Source: Candidatus Xiphinematobacter sp. Idaho Grape (lineage in GTDB: Bacteria > Verrucomicrobiota > Verrucomicrobiia > Chthoniobacterales > Xiphinematobacteraceae). From it: 64,000 nt of DNA. The DNA lies in the NCBI RefSeq assembly GCF_001318295.1, contig NZ_CP012665.1:62001-126000 (forward strand), given 5' to 3'. A program made the position numbers and the translations under genes. Position 1 is the stretch's first letter. Each line of letters begins with the position of its first letter. The notes under the pieces were generated by a model. It had not been told where the DNA came from and made no database searches. It saw nothing but the letters and a program-made list of their open reading frames with translations. Positions 30,513 through 40,460 of the stretch are shown piece after piece.

Positions 30513-30710
30513 GTGGCTGAAGTAGTTGTTCGTAAAGGAGAACCCATCGATCGGGCGCTGAAGCGCTTGAAGGGCAAGATCGATGCGGATGGGATATTAG
30601 ATGAAGTGCGGCGTCTGCGTGCCTTCGAAACTCCAACCCAAAAAGCTAGGCGGAAGGCCAAAAACAATGCCAAGCGGAGTAAGATGAAGCTCCGCTTCCA
30701 TATGCATTGA
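30513..30710 (+). CDS. rpsU: 30S ribosomal protein S21
   Basis: Small-subunit protein near the mRNA 3' anti-Shine-Dalgarno site. The start is taken as GTG at 30513, giving the family sequence AEVVVRKGEPIDRALKRLK, with AGGTGA five bases upstream (30503-30508); the frame also opens at a TTG at 30486. The basic tail KARRKAKNNAKRSKMK is typical. About 65 residues. It stands alone, not with dnaG/rpoD as in many bacteria. Confidence 0.93.
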   Translation: MAEVVVRKGEPIDRALKRLKGKIDADGILDEVRRLRAFETPTQKARRKAKNNAKRSKMKLRFHMH

Positions 30711-30728
30711 AATTGTTGGGTTGACTGT

Positions 30729-31610
30729 ATGCCTAGAGCTTTGGTCATTGGATGTGGGTTCGTTGGGGAGGTCATAGCCGATTTGCTTTTTCGGAGTGGT
30801 TGGGATGTTTACGCAACCTGTAGAACCGAGCAAGCAACTGAGCGGCTTGCTCGTAAACCTTATCCAGTAAAAGCTTGTGATGTCATACAGAGTACAAGCC
30901 TCCAGTCACTCTCTGATTTGCAATTGGATGCAGTTTTTTTCTGTGCTAGCTCTCGAGGAGGGAATGCGGAATCCTATCGGGCGCTATACCTCCGAGGAAG
31001 CTACAATATTTCTAGAATTCTTCACCCCAAAAAAGTCCTTTTTACCAGCAGTACTTCTCTTTATGCCCAGGAGAGTGGGGAGCTTGTGGATGAGCAAAGC
31101 CTCACAGAACCTAAGCACTCGGCGGGTAAGATTCTGCTGGAGGCAGAAAGCGTGATACTGGGATCTGGTGGAACCGTTGCGCGACTAGCTGGGATCTACG
31201 GCCCAACACGTAGTGTGCTCATGAAGAAATTTCTTACAGGGGAGGCTCGATTGGAAGGCGATGGGCAGCGTTGGATAAACCAAATTCACCGGGAGGATGC
31301 AGCGCGGGCTTTAGTGTATCTCCTATACGCTCCAGCAGGTATTTACAATGTCTGTGACAACAGGCCAGCTATGCAGTGTGAGATATATCAGTGGCTGGCA
31401 AACTTTTTTCAAATGCCATTGCCTCGGCAAGGTCAAACAAATCCAGAACGTAAGCGGGGATGTACCAACAAGCGTGTTAGCAATCAGAAACTACGCGACA
31501 GGCAATGGGCTCCACACTGGGTGTCGTATCGAGAAGCTATTTCTAGTATCGCCCCCACACTCGTTGAAGCCCCAAAGAGAGGTGGTAGACCTGGGAAGGA
31601 AGTGCTTTAG
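30729..31610 (+). CDS. NAD-dependent epimerase/dehydratase-like protein (YeeZ type)
   Basis: An atypical short-chain dehydrogenase of the YeeZ/SDR_a5 group; substrate unknown. The Rossmann motif GCGFVGE is at residues 8-14. Further on are VLFTSSTSLYAQ (about 103-114), RLAGIYGP (about 152-159) and a region reading HREDAARAL (about 182-190), as in sugar-nucleotide epimerases. The usual YxxxK active pair is not obvious; SLYAQESG is followed by HSAGKILLEAE, where K may take that role. Length 293. It is between rpsU and the flavoprotein reductase on the same strand. Confidence 0.78.
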   Translation: MPRALVIGCGFVGEVIADLLFRSGWDVYATCRTEQATERLARKPYPVKACDVIQSTSLQSLSDLQLDAVFFCASSRGGNAESYRALYLRGSYNISRILHPKKVLFTSSTSLYAQESGELVDEQSLTEPKHSAGKILLEAESVILGSGGTVARLAGIYGPTRSVLMKKFLTGEARLEGDGQRWINQIHREDAARALVYLLYAPAGIYNVCDNRPAMQCEIYQWLANFFQMPLPRQGQTNPERKRGCTNKRVSNQKLRDRQWAPHWVSYREAISSIAPTLVEAPKRGGRPGKEVL

Positions 31611-31612
31611 TA

Positions 31613-32755
31613 TTGAGAAAGGCCGCTACAATATCTCCCCTTTCTAAGGGGAACTCCTCCTTTGGACACTTGACTGTCAATAGAAGATTGACCGATAAAA
31701 GTTTTGGGAAGGAAGCACGCCATTTTGAGATTTCTCTTGAAGAGGAGGGTTTACAGTATGAGGTTGGGGATTCAGTCGGAATTCTTCCGACGAATGATCC
31801 ACAGTTGGTAGAAAGAATTTTAAGAGTACTTCAATTCTCTGGTACAGAGTCCGTCCAGACGTCCGGTGGGAGTGTGGTCTCATTGCAGCAGGCACTGCTC
31901 GGTGGGTGCGCCCTTACCAGACCCTCTAAACAGCTTTTATCGGCAATTGCTAAAAGAGATCCCTCAGCTGCTTTTCTTAAAGACTTGCTAGACCCCAGTG
32001 CGATGAAAAAGTTGGGCCAATATCTCTTCGGGAAAGACATACTGGATTTTCTGGAGAAATTTAGATCTATCCGCTTTACGCCAGAAGAATTTGTCGGGCT
32101 TTTGAGAAAAATGCAGCCACGCCTCTATTCAATTGCCTCTTCTCAGAAGGTCTATCCATGTTCTATTCATCTTACTGTAGCTGTAGTCCGTTACATGAGC
32201 TATGACCGCCTGCGCCGTGGGGTATGTTCTACTTTTCTTGCTGAGCGTGCCGCAGTAACTCCTTTGTTTATACACTCAGCCAGGCATTTTCGTCTGCCGA
32301 AGGATCCAGATGTTCCCATAATCATGGTGGGACCAGGGACTGGCATTGCGCCCTTCCGGGCGTTTTTACAGGAACGTAGGGCTATTGGAGCTAGGGGAAA
32401 AAATTGGCTATTCTTTGGGGGGAGAAGGTACGCTTCGGATTTTTTTTACCGGAATGAACTAGAAGCTTACTGTACAGAGGGAATGCTCCATCGCCTGGAT
32501 GCTGTTTTTTCCAGGGATCAAGAGCTTAAAACCTATGTTCAACACCGCATGCTAGAAAAAGCCAAAGAGTTTTACCATTGGCTAGAATCTGGTGCTTATT
32601 TGTACGTCTGCGGGGATGCTGCACATATGGCGAAAGAGGTCGAAAACACCTTACATGCAATTGTAGAAAAGGTTGGGAATAAAACTAGCGACCAGTCGGG
32701 AGAATACGTCAAAAAACTGAAAAGTGAAAGGCGTTACCGATGCGATGTCTATTGA
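31613..32755 (+). CDS. CysJ-like FAD/NADPH reductase without flavodoxin domain
   Basis: Ferredoxin-NADP reductase-type module related to the alpha subunit of sulfite reductase (CysJ). The FAD-binding region has RLYSIAS (170-176) and RRGVCSTFLA (201-210), the NADP region has GPGTGIAPFRAF (240-251) and YVCGDAAHMAKEVE (about 338-351), and the C-terminus ends RYRCDVY, very like CysJ (YQRDVY). The N-terminal FMN-flavodoxin domain of CysJ is absent; the protein starts at a TTG two bases after the previous stop. A sulfite reductase hemoprotein partner is not in the window, so the electron acceptor is unknown. Confidence 0.8.
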   Translation: MRKAATISPLSKGNSSFGHLTVNRRLTDKSFGKEARHFEISLEEEGLQYEVGDSVGILPTNDPQLVERILRVLQFSGTESVQTSGGSVVSLQQALLGGCALTRPSKQLLSAIAKRDPSAAFLKDLLDPSAMKKLGQYLFGKDILDFLEKFRSIRFTPEEFVGLLRKMQPRLYSIASSQKVYPCSIHLTVAVVRYMSYDRLRRGVCSTFLAERAAVTPLFIHSARHFRLPKDPDVPIIMVGPGTGIAPFRAFLQERRAIGARGKNWLFFGGRRYASDFFYRNELEAYCTEGMLHRLDAVFSRDQELKTYVQHRMLEKAKEFYHWLESGAYLYVCGDAAHMAKEVENTLHAIVEKVGNKTSDQSGEYVKKLKSERRYRCDVY

Positions 32756-32889
32756 AATCTATCCCTCGTTCTCCGCAGAAGCTTTGCAATGAGATAGGAG
32801 TCATGGGAGTAGGAAAGGATACCCGTAGCGGAGAAGATGCCTTTGGGCTTCCAGGGTCTCAACTCCAGGATGGCAGGGTTCGTACGCTC

Positions 32890-34125
32890 TTACCATTTTA
32901 GGCTTTTGAAACGTTGAGCAGCCTCTAGAGCATTCAGGCGACTGCCGAAAGCAGAAACTCGGAAATATCCTTCGCCATGTTTCCCAAAGCCACTACCGGG
33001 AGTAACCACAATGTTTGCCTCCTTAAGAATATGATCGAATGCCTGCCAGGAGGAAACCCCATGCGGACCGCGTACCCAAATATAGGGAGCATTAACACCA
33101 CCAAAAACGGCCAGTTGAGAGCTATGCAATGCCTCTCGGAGTATACGCGCGTTACCCATATAATGACTCACCAATTCGTGGACTTGAACCTTACCTGCAG
33201 AGGAGTACAAAGCCTCAGCAGCCCGCTGAACGGCATATCCTACACCGTTGAATTTCGTGCTAAAACGCCGATTCCAAAGAGGATGTAGCGCTTTGCATTC
33301 GCCTGTTCCTGTATCTGCCTCCAATTCCTTAGGAAGGACAGTAAATGCACATCGTACCCCCGTAAACCCGCCATTCTTAGAAAAGCTACGGAATTCTACA
33401 GCACACTTCTTCGCACCCGGAATCTCATAGATTGAATGGGGGAGTGTAGAGTCAGTAATGAAAGCCTCGTAAGCTGCATCAAAAAAAATAATAGCGCGGT
33501 GCCGAACTGCGTATTCTACCCATATAGCAAGCTGCTGGTAGGTGGCCGCAGCGCCTGTTGGGTTGTTGGGGCAGCAAAGATAGATGAGATCTACTGGCTT
33601 AGTAGGAATATCTGGAATAAACCCATTTGCCTCAGTGCAGGGTAAATAGACGAGACCTTCGTAACGCATTCCCAAGGCATCTACTGCTCCAGTATGACCA
33701 GCCATGACGTTGGTATCTACGTAAACAGGATAAACAGGATCCGCTATTGCAATACGGTTTTGATCCCCAAAAATATCAAGAATGTTGGCACAATCACATT
33801 TAGAGCCATCTGAGATGAAAATCTCGTCCTCATCTAAACGTATGCCACGGCTGCGATAGTCATTCTCCACAATGGCATGGCGGAGGAATCGATAACCCTG
33901 TTCCGGCCCATATCCACGGAAGGCTTTCCCACTCCCTAATTCATCTACTGCCCTATGAAATGCAGCACAAGCAGCAAGTGGCAGAGATTCGGTAACATCT
34001 CCAATTCCACACCGGATAAGACAAACGTCCGGACAGGAATCACAAAACTCCCTTACGCGACGGCTAATCTCGGGGAAGAGATACCCTCCTTTGAGTTTCA
34101 AGTAATTGGAGTTCAGGAAAGCCAT
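32890..34125 (-). CDS. dapL: LL-diaminopimelate aminotransferase
   Basis: Makes LL-diaminopimelate directly from tetrahydrodipicolinate, bypassing DapC/D/E, for lysine and peptidoglycan. PLP fold type I. The ATG at 34125 gives [20 protein letters not shown], the family N-terminus; 30 further codons upstream look unrelated. The PLP Lys is in [15 protein letters not shown], and the phosphate and pocket signature includes [16 protein letters not shown]. Length 411 is standard. DapL is typical of Chlamydiae, Verrucomicrobia, cyanobacteria and plants, which supports the taxonomic guess. Confidence 0.95.
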   Translation of the reverse strand: MAFLNSNYLKLKGGYLFPEISRRVREFCDSCPDVCLIRCGIGDVTESLPLAACAAFHRAVDELGSGKAFRGYGPEQGYRFLRHAIVENDYRSRGIRLDEDEIFISDGSKCDCANILDIFGDQNRIAIADPVYPVYVDTNVMAGHTGAVDALGMRYEGLVYLPCTEANGFIPDIPTKPVDLIYLCCPNNPTGAAATYQQLAIWVEYAVRHRAIIFFDAAYEAFITDSTLPHSIYEIPGAKKCAVEFRSFSKNGGFTGVRCAFTVLPKELEADTGTGECKALHPLWNRRFSTKFNGVGYAVQRAAEALYSSAGKVQVHELVSHYMGNARILREALHSSQLAVFGGVNAPYIWVRGPHGVSSWQAFDHILKEANIVVTPGSGFGKHGEGYFRVSAFGSRLNALEAAQRFKSLKW

Positions 34126-34261
34126 ATGCAAAAGGTACGGCCCCACTTCACCTTTCGGAAGAAAGCCTCTCAGGAGAGAGTAACCCTCGAATGGTAGGCC
34201 AAAACGAGACACCAACGAGCAAAAGAGCTACGCCGCACCCTCCTTTTGTACCTAAAAAAAC

Positions 34262-34879
<618 letters not shown>

Positions 34880-34929
34880 AGTTCGAAATGAGTGAATGGC
34901 CGCCGTTGTAGCCTACCTCCCCACTTTAA

Positions 34930-37266
34930 TCAAGTAAGATTGTGATTTTGTAAACTACTCTCGATATGCACACGGACTGGAGAAGTACTATCTAGGTGGA
35001 TATCCCGTTGAGCAAAAGGCATTTGAATCCCTTCTGTCCGAAACAGTTGGTCGATTCGGAGGCGAAGATCGCTTCCTGGCTGTCGTGGATCCACCTCGAT
35101 GCCTAATTTTACCCAGTAGTAAACGCCGAATATAAGACCGTCACTTCCAAATTGCTCAAAAAACACGCAATGTGGCGGCTGTTTTAGAAGGTACGGAGTT
35201 TCGTTCAGGGCCTGAGTGACCAACTGCATAACTCTTTCTACAGAAACACCGTAGGCCACAGTAAAAGTGAAACTGAACCGATGGTTAGGCTCTGTGAGCG
35301 TCCAATTGACGACATTTTTTTCTAGCAAGAGGCTGTTTGGGATTAAGACCTCTACCCCATCTCCGCGACGCATGCGAGAGCAGCGACTACCAAGAGCTGT
35401 GATTGCTCCTGTATGAGCATCTACTTCCACAATGTCACCTACATTTACCTGACGTTCAAAAAGTAAAATAATCCCACTGATAAAGTTATTGATAAGATTC
35501 TGGGCTCCAAAGCCTACACCGATAGCAAGCGCTCCGCCCAAGTAGGCAAAAACTGTAAGAGGAATCCTGACCCAGCTTAGTACGCAAAGGGCCAGGAGAA
35601 GAATCATAGGATAGAGCACGAGTTTCTCCAACAAAGCGATGCGTGCAGCAGGAAGTTGAAAGCGAATTTGAGCAGCCCTTACAGAGGAGTGAGCAACTTT
35701 TCCCAGAAGGGAGTAACCTACTAAAAAGAGGGTTAGGGCGATAATAATATGTCCCACAGTAACGGAGTGTTCTTCGACGACTACCTGGGTCCCGCCGACC
35801 ATTTTAGTTTCTCTGGAATGCAAAACCTCGTAATTGAAAGTACCAGCAACCGTTGCATACAAGGCACCCCATATTTCCTTGAACCCAGTAGGCAATGGCA
35901 GCGGTGGAGCCATTTGCTGCAGTTGGCGTAGCCAATCTGAAAGTCTCCACTGAAGGGTTTCTACCCTCCAGAGAAGCCGCTGTTGCATCTCATTTTGTTC
36001 CTGAAACAACTTAAGCTTTTTAGTAAGAAACTCACGGTCCGAACCTTTTAGTCTCCGCTCATCAATATGCCTTTTGATGCCTTCAATGGTAAGCTGCTTG
36101 GAACGTACTTCTTGCTCCAGATGTGGTTTCCATTTTTGGATTAGCTCCAACTTTGGTTTGAGAGCAGAAGCTTCCCTCTGTGCATCTGCAGTAGAAATCT
36201 TATCGCCCAGTTTTGTGAGGGACTTCCAGTAAGCCGTCTCGGTGTCTAATATGTGAAGGTAGCTGCGTCCATCCTCGATTATTTCCTCAACTGTTTCGAT
36301 CTCTGCTTGCGCGAGCTCATATTGTTGGCGGGCCGAGATAACTTCTGTGCTGTCGGAAATTCGATCTGATCGGATTCTGAGATAGTTTTCTCGCGCTTTG
36401 TTCAAAGCAGCTTGTGAAGATTGGTCGCGTTTATGCGCTTCCTGAATGTAGTGGTTGATATCTGCACGCTCCTTTTCTAACTGATTTAGAGCTTCTTTCC
36501 CTTGCTGGGGACGGATGGCAGTAATATTTGCTTGAATCAACTTTTTATCGGCGGTTGCCTCTTGCTTGAGTGCACCTATTCGCAAAGTCAGAGTGTTTTT
36601 CCTGGCAAGATCAGCCAAAACTAATAGCTCTACCCCCCTTTTTTGCAATTTAACTAGTTCCCGCCTCCAATTGTTGTTTCTACTGGGATGAGGGCCAAAT
36701 TGCCGGATCGTTTGGTCCAACTTAGACAAGTGACCCACAGATTGTTGAGTTCTATCTAACAAGAATTGCATTTCACCTTGAGCTGCCTCTAGGGCTTGCT
36801 GAGTAGCATAAAAGCGCTCTCGAATTAACTCAACGTCTGTGCTAGAAGACCCAGGTTCTGTACCTAGCTTTACCAAAAATTGACGTGCTTCAGCATTCTT
36901 TTGAGTATGATGAAGCGTCTCCAGGTTTTCCAAGTAACGCTGTGCGTTTCGCAAAACATTTCCAGCGGCAGTAACAAGATCTAGTTGTAACGTTGAGGGA
37001 AGACTTGCGTCGGAGAGAGCACTAGCCGTCTCTTCACCCTGCATGCGTGTCAACGTAGATTGGGCTTCATCGATTTCCCGTTTGGCGTCCTGCAATTGTT
37101 CGGTGAGAGTTTTTTCGGATGATGTCGAAGCAGCAGATGGGAGAGAACCAGAAAGGCCTGGGAATTCTGGAAGTGCTGATGCAGGTACAGGAAACACATA
37201 CAGGGAGGCGAGAAGGAGTAGTCGTAACATAGACACATTTCCTAAAATTTTTTCTGGAAAGACCAC
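34930..37266 (-). CDS. MscS-type mechanosensitive channel with long periplasmic coiled coil (MscK-like)
   Basis: Opens under membrane tension and releases solutes in hypo-osmotic shock. Residues about 1-32 form a signal peptide (a start at M13 is also plausible). Residues about 50-430 are highly charged coiled coil in the periplasm. A membrane region follows, then the MscS core near 560-780 with the pore-lining GALAIGVGFGAQNLINNFISG and the beta domain VNVGDIVEVD and EVLIPNSLLLEKNVVNW. Length 778 is shorter than E. coli MscK (1120) but has the same order. The C-terminus ends soon after the MscS domain. Confidence 0.9.
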   Translation of the reverse strand: MVFPEKILGNVSMLRLLLLASLYVFPVPASALPEFPGLSGSLPSAASTSSEKTLTEQLQDAKREIDEAQSTLTRMQGEETASALSDASLPSTLQLDLVTAAGNVLRNAQRYLENLETLHHTQKNAEARQFLVKLGTEPGSSSTDVELIRERFYATQQALEAAQGEMQFLLDRTQQSVGHLSKLDQTIRQFGPHPSRNNNWRRELVKLQKRGVELLVLADLARKNTLTLRIGALKQEATADKKLIQANITAIRPQQGKEALNQLEKERADINHYIQEAHKRDQSSQAALNKARENYLRIRSDRISDSTEVISARQQYELAQAEIETVEEIIEDGRSYLHILDTETAYWKSLTKLGDKISTADAQREASALKPKLELIQKWKPHLEQEVRSKQLTIEGIKRHIDERRLKGSDREFLTKKLKLFQEQNEMQQRLLWRVETLQWRLSDWLRQLQQMAPPLPLPTGFKEIWGALYATVAGTFNYEVLHSRETKMVGGTQVVVEEHSVTVGHIIIALTLFLVGYSLLGKVAHSSVRAAQIRFQLPAARIALLEKLVLYPMILLLALCVLSWVRIPLTVFAYLGGALAIGVGFGAQNLINNFISGIILLFERQVNVGDIVEVDAHTGAITALGSRCSRMRRGDGVEVLIPNSLLLEKNVVNWTLTEPNHRFSFTFTVAYGVSVERVMQLVTQALNETPYLLKQPPHCVFFEQFGSDGLIFGVYYWVKLGIEVDPRQPGSDLRLRIDQLFRTEGIQMPFAQRDIHLDSTSPVRVHIESSLQNHNLT

Positions 37267-37274
37267 AGGGAAAT

Positions 37275-37529
37275 TTATGTGAGAGGCCGAAGAGATCCTT
37301 TTGACACGTAGGTCAAGTTAAACAGTCCTCTCTCGGAGAGGGTTGGATCAATTTGTAACCTATCAGAGAAGCTGTAACGAAATGTAATTCGTGCCCATGA
37401 AAGAAGGACATGGTGATGAGAGTTCCGTAATGCAAATACTCGCTCCTTTACAGGCATGTGGACGGCGTTGCCGAAGATAAGACCGAGCGAGCAGAAATTG
37501 GGAACGAGGATGAACTTTTTTCCTTTCAA
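37275..37529 (-). CDS. Doubtful small hypothetical protein
   Basis: An 84-codon frame between the pyrophosphatase and channel genes on the same strand, filling most of a 270-bp gap. The C-terminal half (ITFRYSFSDRLQ) alternates polar and nonpolar residues like a beta-strand, but no family is recognised. It starts 7 bases after the stop of the upstream gene, which is compatible with an operon member. It may be genuine or chance. Confidence 0.25.
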   Translation of the reverse strand: MKGKKFILVPNFCSLGLIFGNAVHMPVKERVFALRNSHHHVLLSWARITFRYSFSDRLQIDPTLSERGLFNLTYVSKGSLRPLT

Positions 37530-37536
37530 CTTTTAG

Positions 37537-39192
37537 CTAAGCAATCTTGTTAAACAACCCGCTCAAGTAGGGCAACAGCTGTTTCTTTCTAGAAACAATT
37601 CCATCTAATTGCCAAATGAAGGGACTATTCATCGGATAGTCAATTTGGTGTAGGTAATCTTCTCGACCACGCAAGACGAGAAGAGAGTTTTGTGTATTAA
37701 TATCCGTAACGAGGAGGGCGGAGAAGAGGTAGCCATGCTTAAGGCGGTAAGCTTCCAGCGCATTCGCTAGACTTTCCTGTTTTCCGGGTAAATGAGAAAA
37801 GTTTAATTCTTCAATTTGAGAAACTGTAAAAGTGTAGCCTTGCTCACAATACTCCTTACAGTCTGCGACAATGGCCTGCTGCGCGCTTGTAGTCAGCAGA
37901 GGCGATCCCGTAGAAAAGATGTCATCTGCAAGTTGGGAAGGATTTATTCCTGTAGCCTTCGCGAGATTACCTAAGATTTCGCGGTCCTCGGTGGTAGCAG
38001 TGGGCGAGGTAAGGTTGAGCGTATCAGAAACGATACCTGCCATCAAGATTCCCGCTACGTTTTTTGGGATCGATAGTCCTGCCATCTGGTAGCAGCTGGC
38101 CACGACAGTGCAAGTAGAGCCCACAGGGCGATTGATAAAGAGGATGGGTGTCTCGGTATTGATGGATCCCAAGCGATGGTGATCCAGAATTTCTATGATC
38201 GGCACCTCACTAGCTCCTGTAACTGCCTGACTTAGCTCATTGTGATCTACTAAAATTAACTGCCTGGGGACAGGCTTCAGAAAATCGCTCTTGGAGAAGA
38301 CCCCTAGCACTGTCCCCCCTCCCTGTTCAAGCACAGGAAAGATAAATTGAGGGGAAAATGCCAGAGATCTACGTGCTTCTTCTAAAGAAAGGTTAGCACG
38401 GAGAAACTGGGAATTCTTATGGAGCATTTGTCGAGCACGAACAGCACAGCGCATGTGGATAATGGCACTGGAAGTATCCAACTGGGTTAGAAGGAGGACA
38501 GTTGCATTTTTCTTACAAATCCCCACTAATTTTTTTGTAGGGACGGCACCTTCCACAAGGAGAATAGCTCCGATCCCCAGTTCAGCTGCCATTTCCAGAA
38601 CAGGAGGACGGTCCCCTACAATGACAATAGTACTTTTGAGATCGGCAGATTGAAGCGTAGCGGAGAAAGAATTTTCCGCCCCTGCTCCCACCAAAAGCGA
38701 ATAGGTCTCTGGCTTGGAGGGGGGAGACGATCCAACATTCTTGGCATTAAGGCTCTCACGAATATCAGCAAGGCTAGCATATACAGTACAGCCTGCATGG
38801 ACTGTTTTCCTATCACCATTGAGGAGTAAGTAATCAGTGAGTTTGGGAGTGGAAAGCATACCGACATAGCAACCAGTTTTATCTACCACTGGTAAACTAC
38901 GCACATGGCGTGCCACCATCCGAGAGAGTGCGTGTAGGATAGGTTCATCCAGTTGTGCTGTCACTACTGCTCTCTCCATAACATCTTCGACACGGGGAGA
39001 GACATCACTTAGAAAAAGGGGAGCAGAGAAGCCAAACCTTCTTAGAACGTAGTCTATCCTCTGGTTGGTGTTTCCACAGCGCGCCGCTGTGATCCCAGTT
39101 TCTCCATGGGCACGTTTGAACGCCGCGTACGCTAAGGCCGAGCAAATAGCATCCACATCTGGATTCCTATGTCCGACAATGAAGGTTCTCAT
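37537..39192 (-). CDS. ppaC: Family II (Mn-dependent) inorganic pyrophosphatase with CBS and DRTGG domains
   Basis: Hydrolyses pyrophosphate to drive biosynthesis; the regulatory insert senses adenine nucleotides in studied relatives. DHH catalytic part: GHRNPDVDAICSALA at residues 7-21, VDHNE and LDHHRLG in the second half. Inserted between them are a CBS pair (about 65-130 and 245-300) flanking a DRTGG domain. The DHHA2 C-terminal domain (about 430-551) binds substrate. Length 551 fits the CBS-PPase class. Diadenosine tetraphosphate activation is known for such enzymes, and is inference here. Confidence 0.93.
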   Translation of the reverse strand: MRTFIVGHRNPDVDAICSALAYAAFKRAHGETGITAARCGNTNQRIDYVLRRFGFSAPLFLSDVSPRVEDVMERAVVTAQLDEPILHALSRMVARHVRSLPVVDKTGCYVGMLSTPKLTDYLLLNGDRKTVHAGCTVYASLADIRESLNAKNVGSSPPSKPETYSLLVGAGAENSFSATLQSADLKSTIVIVGDRPPVLEMAAELGIGAILLVEGAVPTKKLVGICKKNATVLLLTQLDTSSAIIHMRCAVRARQMLHKNSQFLRANLSLEEARRSLAFSPQFIFPVLEQGGGTVLGVFSKSDFLKPVPRQLILVDHNELSQAVTGASEVPIIEILDHHRLGSINTETPILFINRPVGSTCTVVASCYQMAGLSIPKNVAGILMAGIVSDTLNLTSPTATTEDREILGNLAKATGINPSQLADDIFSTGSPLLTTSAQQAIVADCKEYCEQGYTFTVSQIEELNFSHLPGKQESLANALEAYRLKHGYLFSALLVTDINTQNSLLVLRGREDYLHQIDYPMNSPFIWQLDGIVSRKKQLLPYLSGLFNKIA

Positions 39193-39234
39193 TGTGAATA
39201 ACTAAACCCCCCATTGTCTGTGCGCCCCTCCTAG

Positions 39235-39612
39235 CTATGAACCTGCTGAACGCACTACTTCGCGAACTTTTTTACCGACATATGCCAGAACTGTTGGCTT
39301 AACTAAAGGAACCAGAAACCTAAAGGTTGTCAACAGAACTCCCCACAAGGTGAAGGACTTCAGTGGTGCCAGCGAATGGTCACCCCTCTCTTGAGAGTAG
39401 AGGTTTTTCTTCCTTCTCCCAAGAAACCGAGCGAGAAGGAAGCCAGTTATACTGGCTAGCCCAAGGAAGAGATTTAAGTGGATGCGCACTGACCTTCGAA
39501 TTTTTTTTGCGACATTTAGCTCTTGGGCCAATGTAAAAAGACTGTTTCCTACAGCTAGTCGGCTTTGTCTGATTTCCGCCAAAATGAGTTGTTTGGTGGG
39601 AAAAGAGTTCAC
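39235..39612 (-). CDS. Small membrane protein, YqjK-like position
   Basis: From the GTG at 39612, which overlaps the stop of the preceding gene (GTGA), a 125-residue protein begins VNSFPTKQLILAEIRQSR. A basic amphipathic N-terminal half is followed by a hydrophobic segment (LFLGLASITGFLLARFLG) and a second one near the C-terminus (LWGVLLTTFRFLV). In E. coli yqjK follows yqjE in the same way, but sequence similarity is weak. The frame is open to 39765, but the overlapping start is more likely because upstream codons cover the previous gene. Function unknown. Confidence 0.6.
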   Translation of the reverse strand: MNSFPTKQLILAEIRQSRLAVGNSLFTLAQELNVAKKIRRSVRIHLNLFLGLASITGFLLARFLGRRKKNLYSQERGDHSLAPLKSFTLWGVLLTTFRFLVPLVKPTVLAYVGKKVREVVRSAGS

Positions 39613-39983
39613 TTGGTGAAGAGCCTTAGAGTCTTCAGGTCTTCCTTCACCTCTGCGAGGGTGGCCGTAAAAATTGGTTTGTGCTTGCACCTGGTAAAGA
39701 TGCTTACACATGCTACAGCGCCCATCCCATGGACCACAGCAAGCACCAGCAGCAACCATTCCCATGCCTCTCCAGCCAGCCTGGCTAGGGACAATATCAA
39801 GAACGAAAGTAGAAGCAAATAGCTGATCAGAAAGAGGAGGGTTGCGATCACGAAGGTAACGACCAAGCGAAAACAGCGCCTACCTGCCTCGCGGCCCTCC
39901 CACGCCGCCAGAAACAACCGCGCAGTAAAATGTCGAACCACCCCCCTCGCTAGAGCCCTTAGCTCACCAAAACTTCCTCCCAT
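39609..39983 (-). CDS. Phage holin superfamily III / YqjE-like membrane protein
   Basis: A 124-residue inner-membrane protein with two adjacent hydrophobic helices (about residues 40-66 and 73-95) between a basic N-terminus and a soluble tail. This is the layout of the YqjE/holin-superfamily III proteins (DUF1469), which are cellular proteins despite the name. It is between the DUF883 gene (48 bp upstream) and a third small membrane gene with overlapping stop and start, just like the E. coli yqjD-yqjE-yqjK cluster. Role unknown; YqjD-type proteins bind ribosomes at the membrane in E. coli. Confidence 0.7.
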   Translation of the reverse strand: MGGSFGELRALARGVVRHFTARLFLAAWEGREAGRRCFRLVVTFVIATLLFLISYLLLLSFLILSLARLAGEAWEWLLLVLAVVHGMGAVACVSIFTRCKHKPIFTATLAEVKEDLKTLRLFTK

Positions 39984-40031
39984 TCCTCAACTCTCCCGAG
40001 ATGGTAAACCGGGCATGGATGCGTTTAAAAA

Positions 40032-40460
40032 TTAGCGTCGCCAAAGGACGAATCCTAAGACAAAGCCAATTCCTGCTGCGATTCCGACGGACTTCAACGG
40101 ATGAGAATGAACATAATCCTCAACATTAGATTGGAGAGTTTTCGCCTTAGCGGAAACCTCTTCAAGGGCAGCCTCGGTTTGCTCTCGGCAAGTATGGATC
40201 TTCTGAGAAGCCTGGCCACGCAGGGTTCCGCAAGCGTCAGAAGCAGCCTCGCTGAGATTTTGGGCTGCTTTTCCAAGGTGATCCTTGCCACTGGAAAGTA
40301 CAGCCTGAGCCTCTTTTTTCACTGTATCACCTACGTGTTTCGCGGCCTGGGCAGTGGCTTCCCATGCCCTACGGGCATGCTCTGAACTGCTTTCTAATTT
40401 CTTTTTTGCCGATGCTGAGATAGCTTCCGAGGTTGATATGGTTTCAGTTGGATCTGACAT
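40032..40460 (-). CDS. DUF883/YqjD-ElaB-like membrane-anchored protein
   Basis: A 142-residue protein: a long Ala/Glu/Lys-rich helical region (about 15-118, coiled-coil-like, heptad A-A-K/E pattern), then HPLKSVGIAAGIGFVLGFVLWRR, a C-terminal membrane anchor with the DUF883 signature. In E. coli, YqjD, ElaB and YgaM attach ribosomes to the inner membrane in stationary phase. It is first in a three-gene minus-strand operon with YqjE-like and YqjK-like genes. The match rests on layout and the anchor motif more than on full sequence identity. Confidence 0.75.
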   Translation of the reverse strand: MSDPTETISTSEAISASAKKKLESSSEHARRAWEATAQAAKHVGDTVKKEAQAVLSSGKDHLGKAAQNLSEAASDACGTLRGQASQKIHTCREQTEAALEEVSAKAKTLQSNVEDYVHSHPLKSVGIAAGIGFVLGFVLWRR

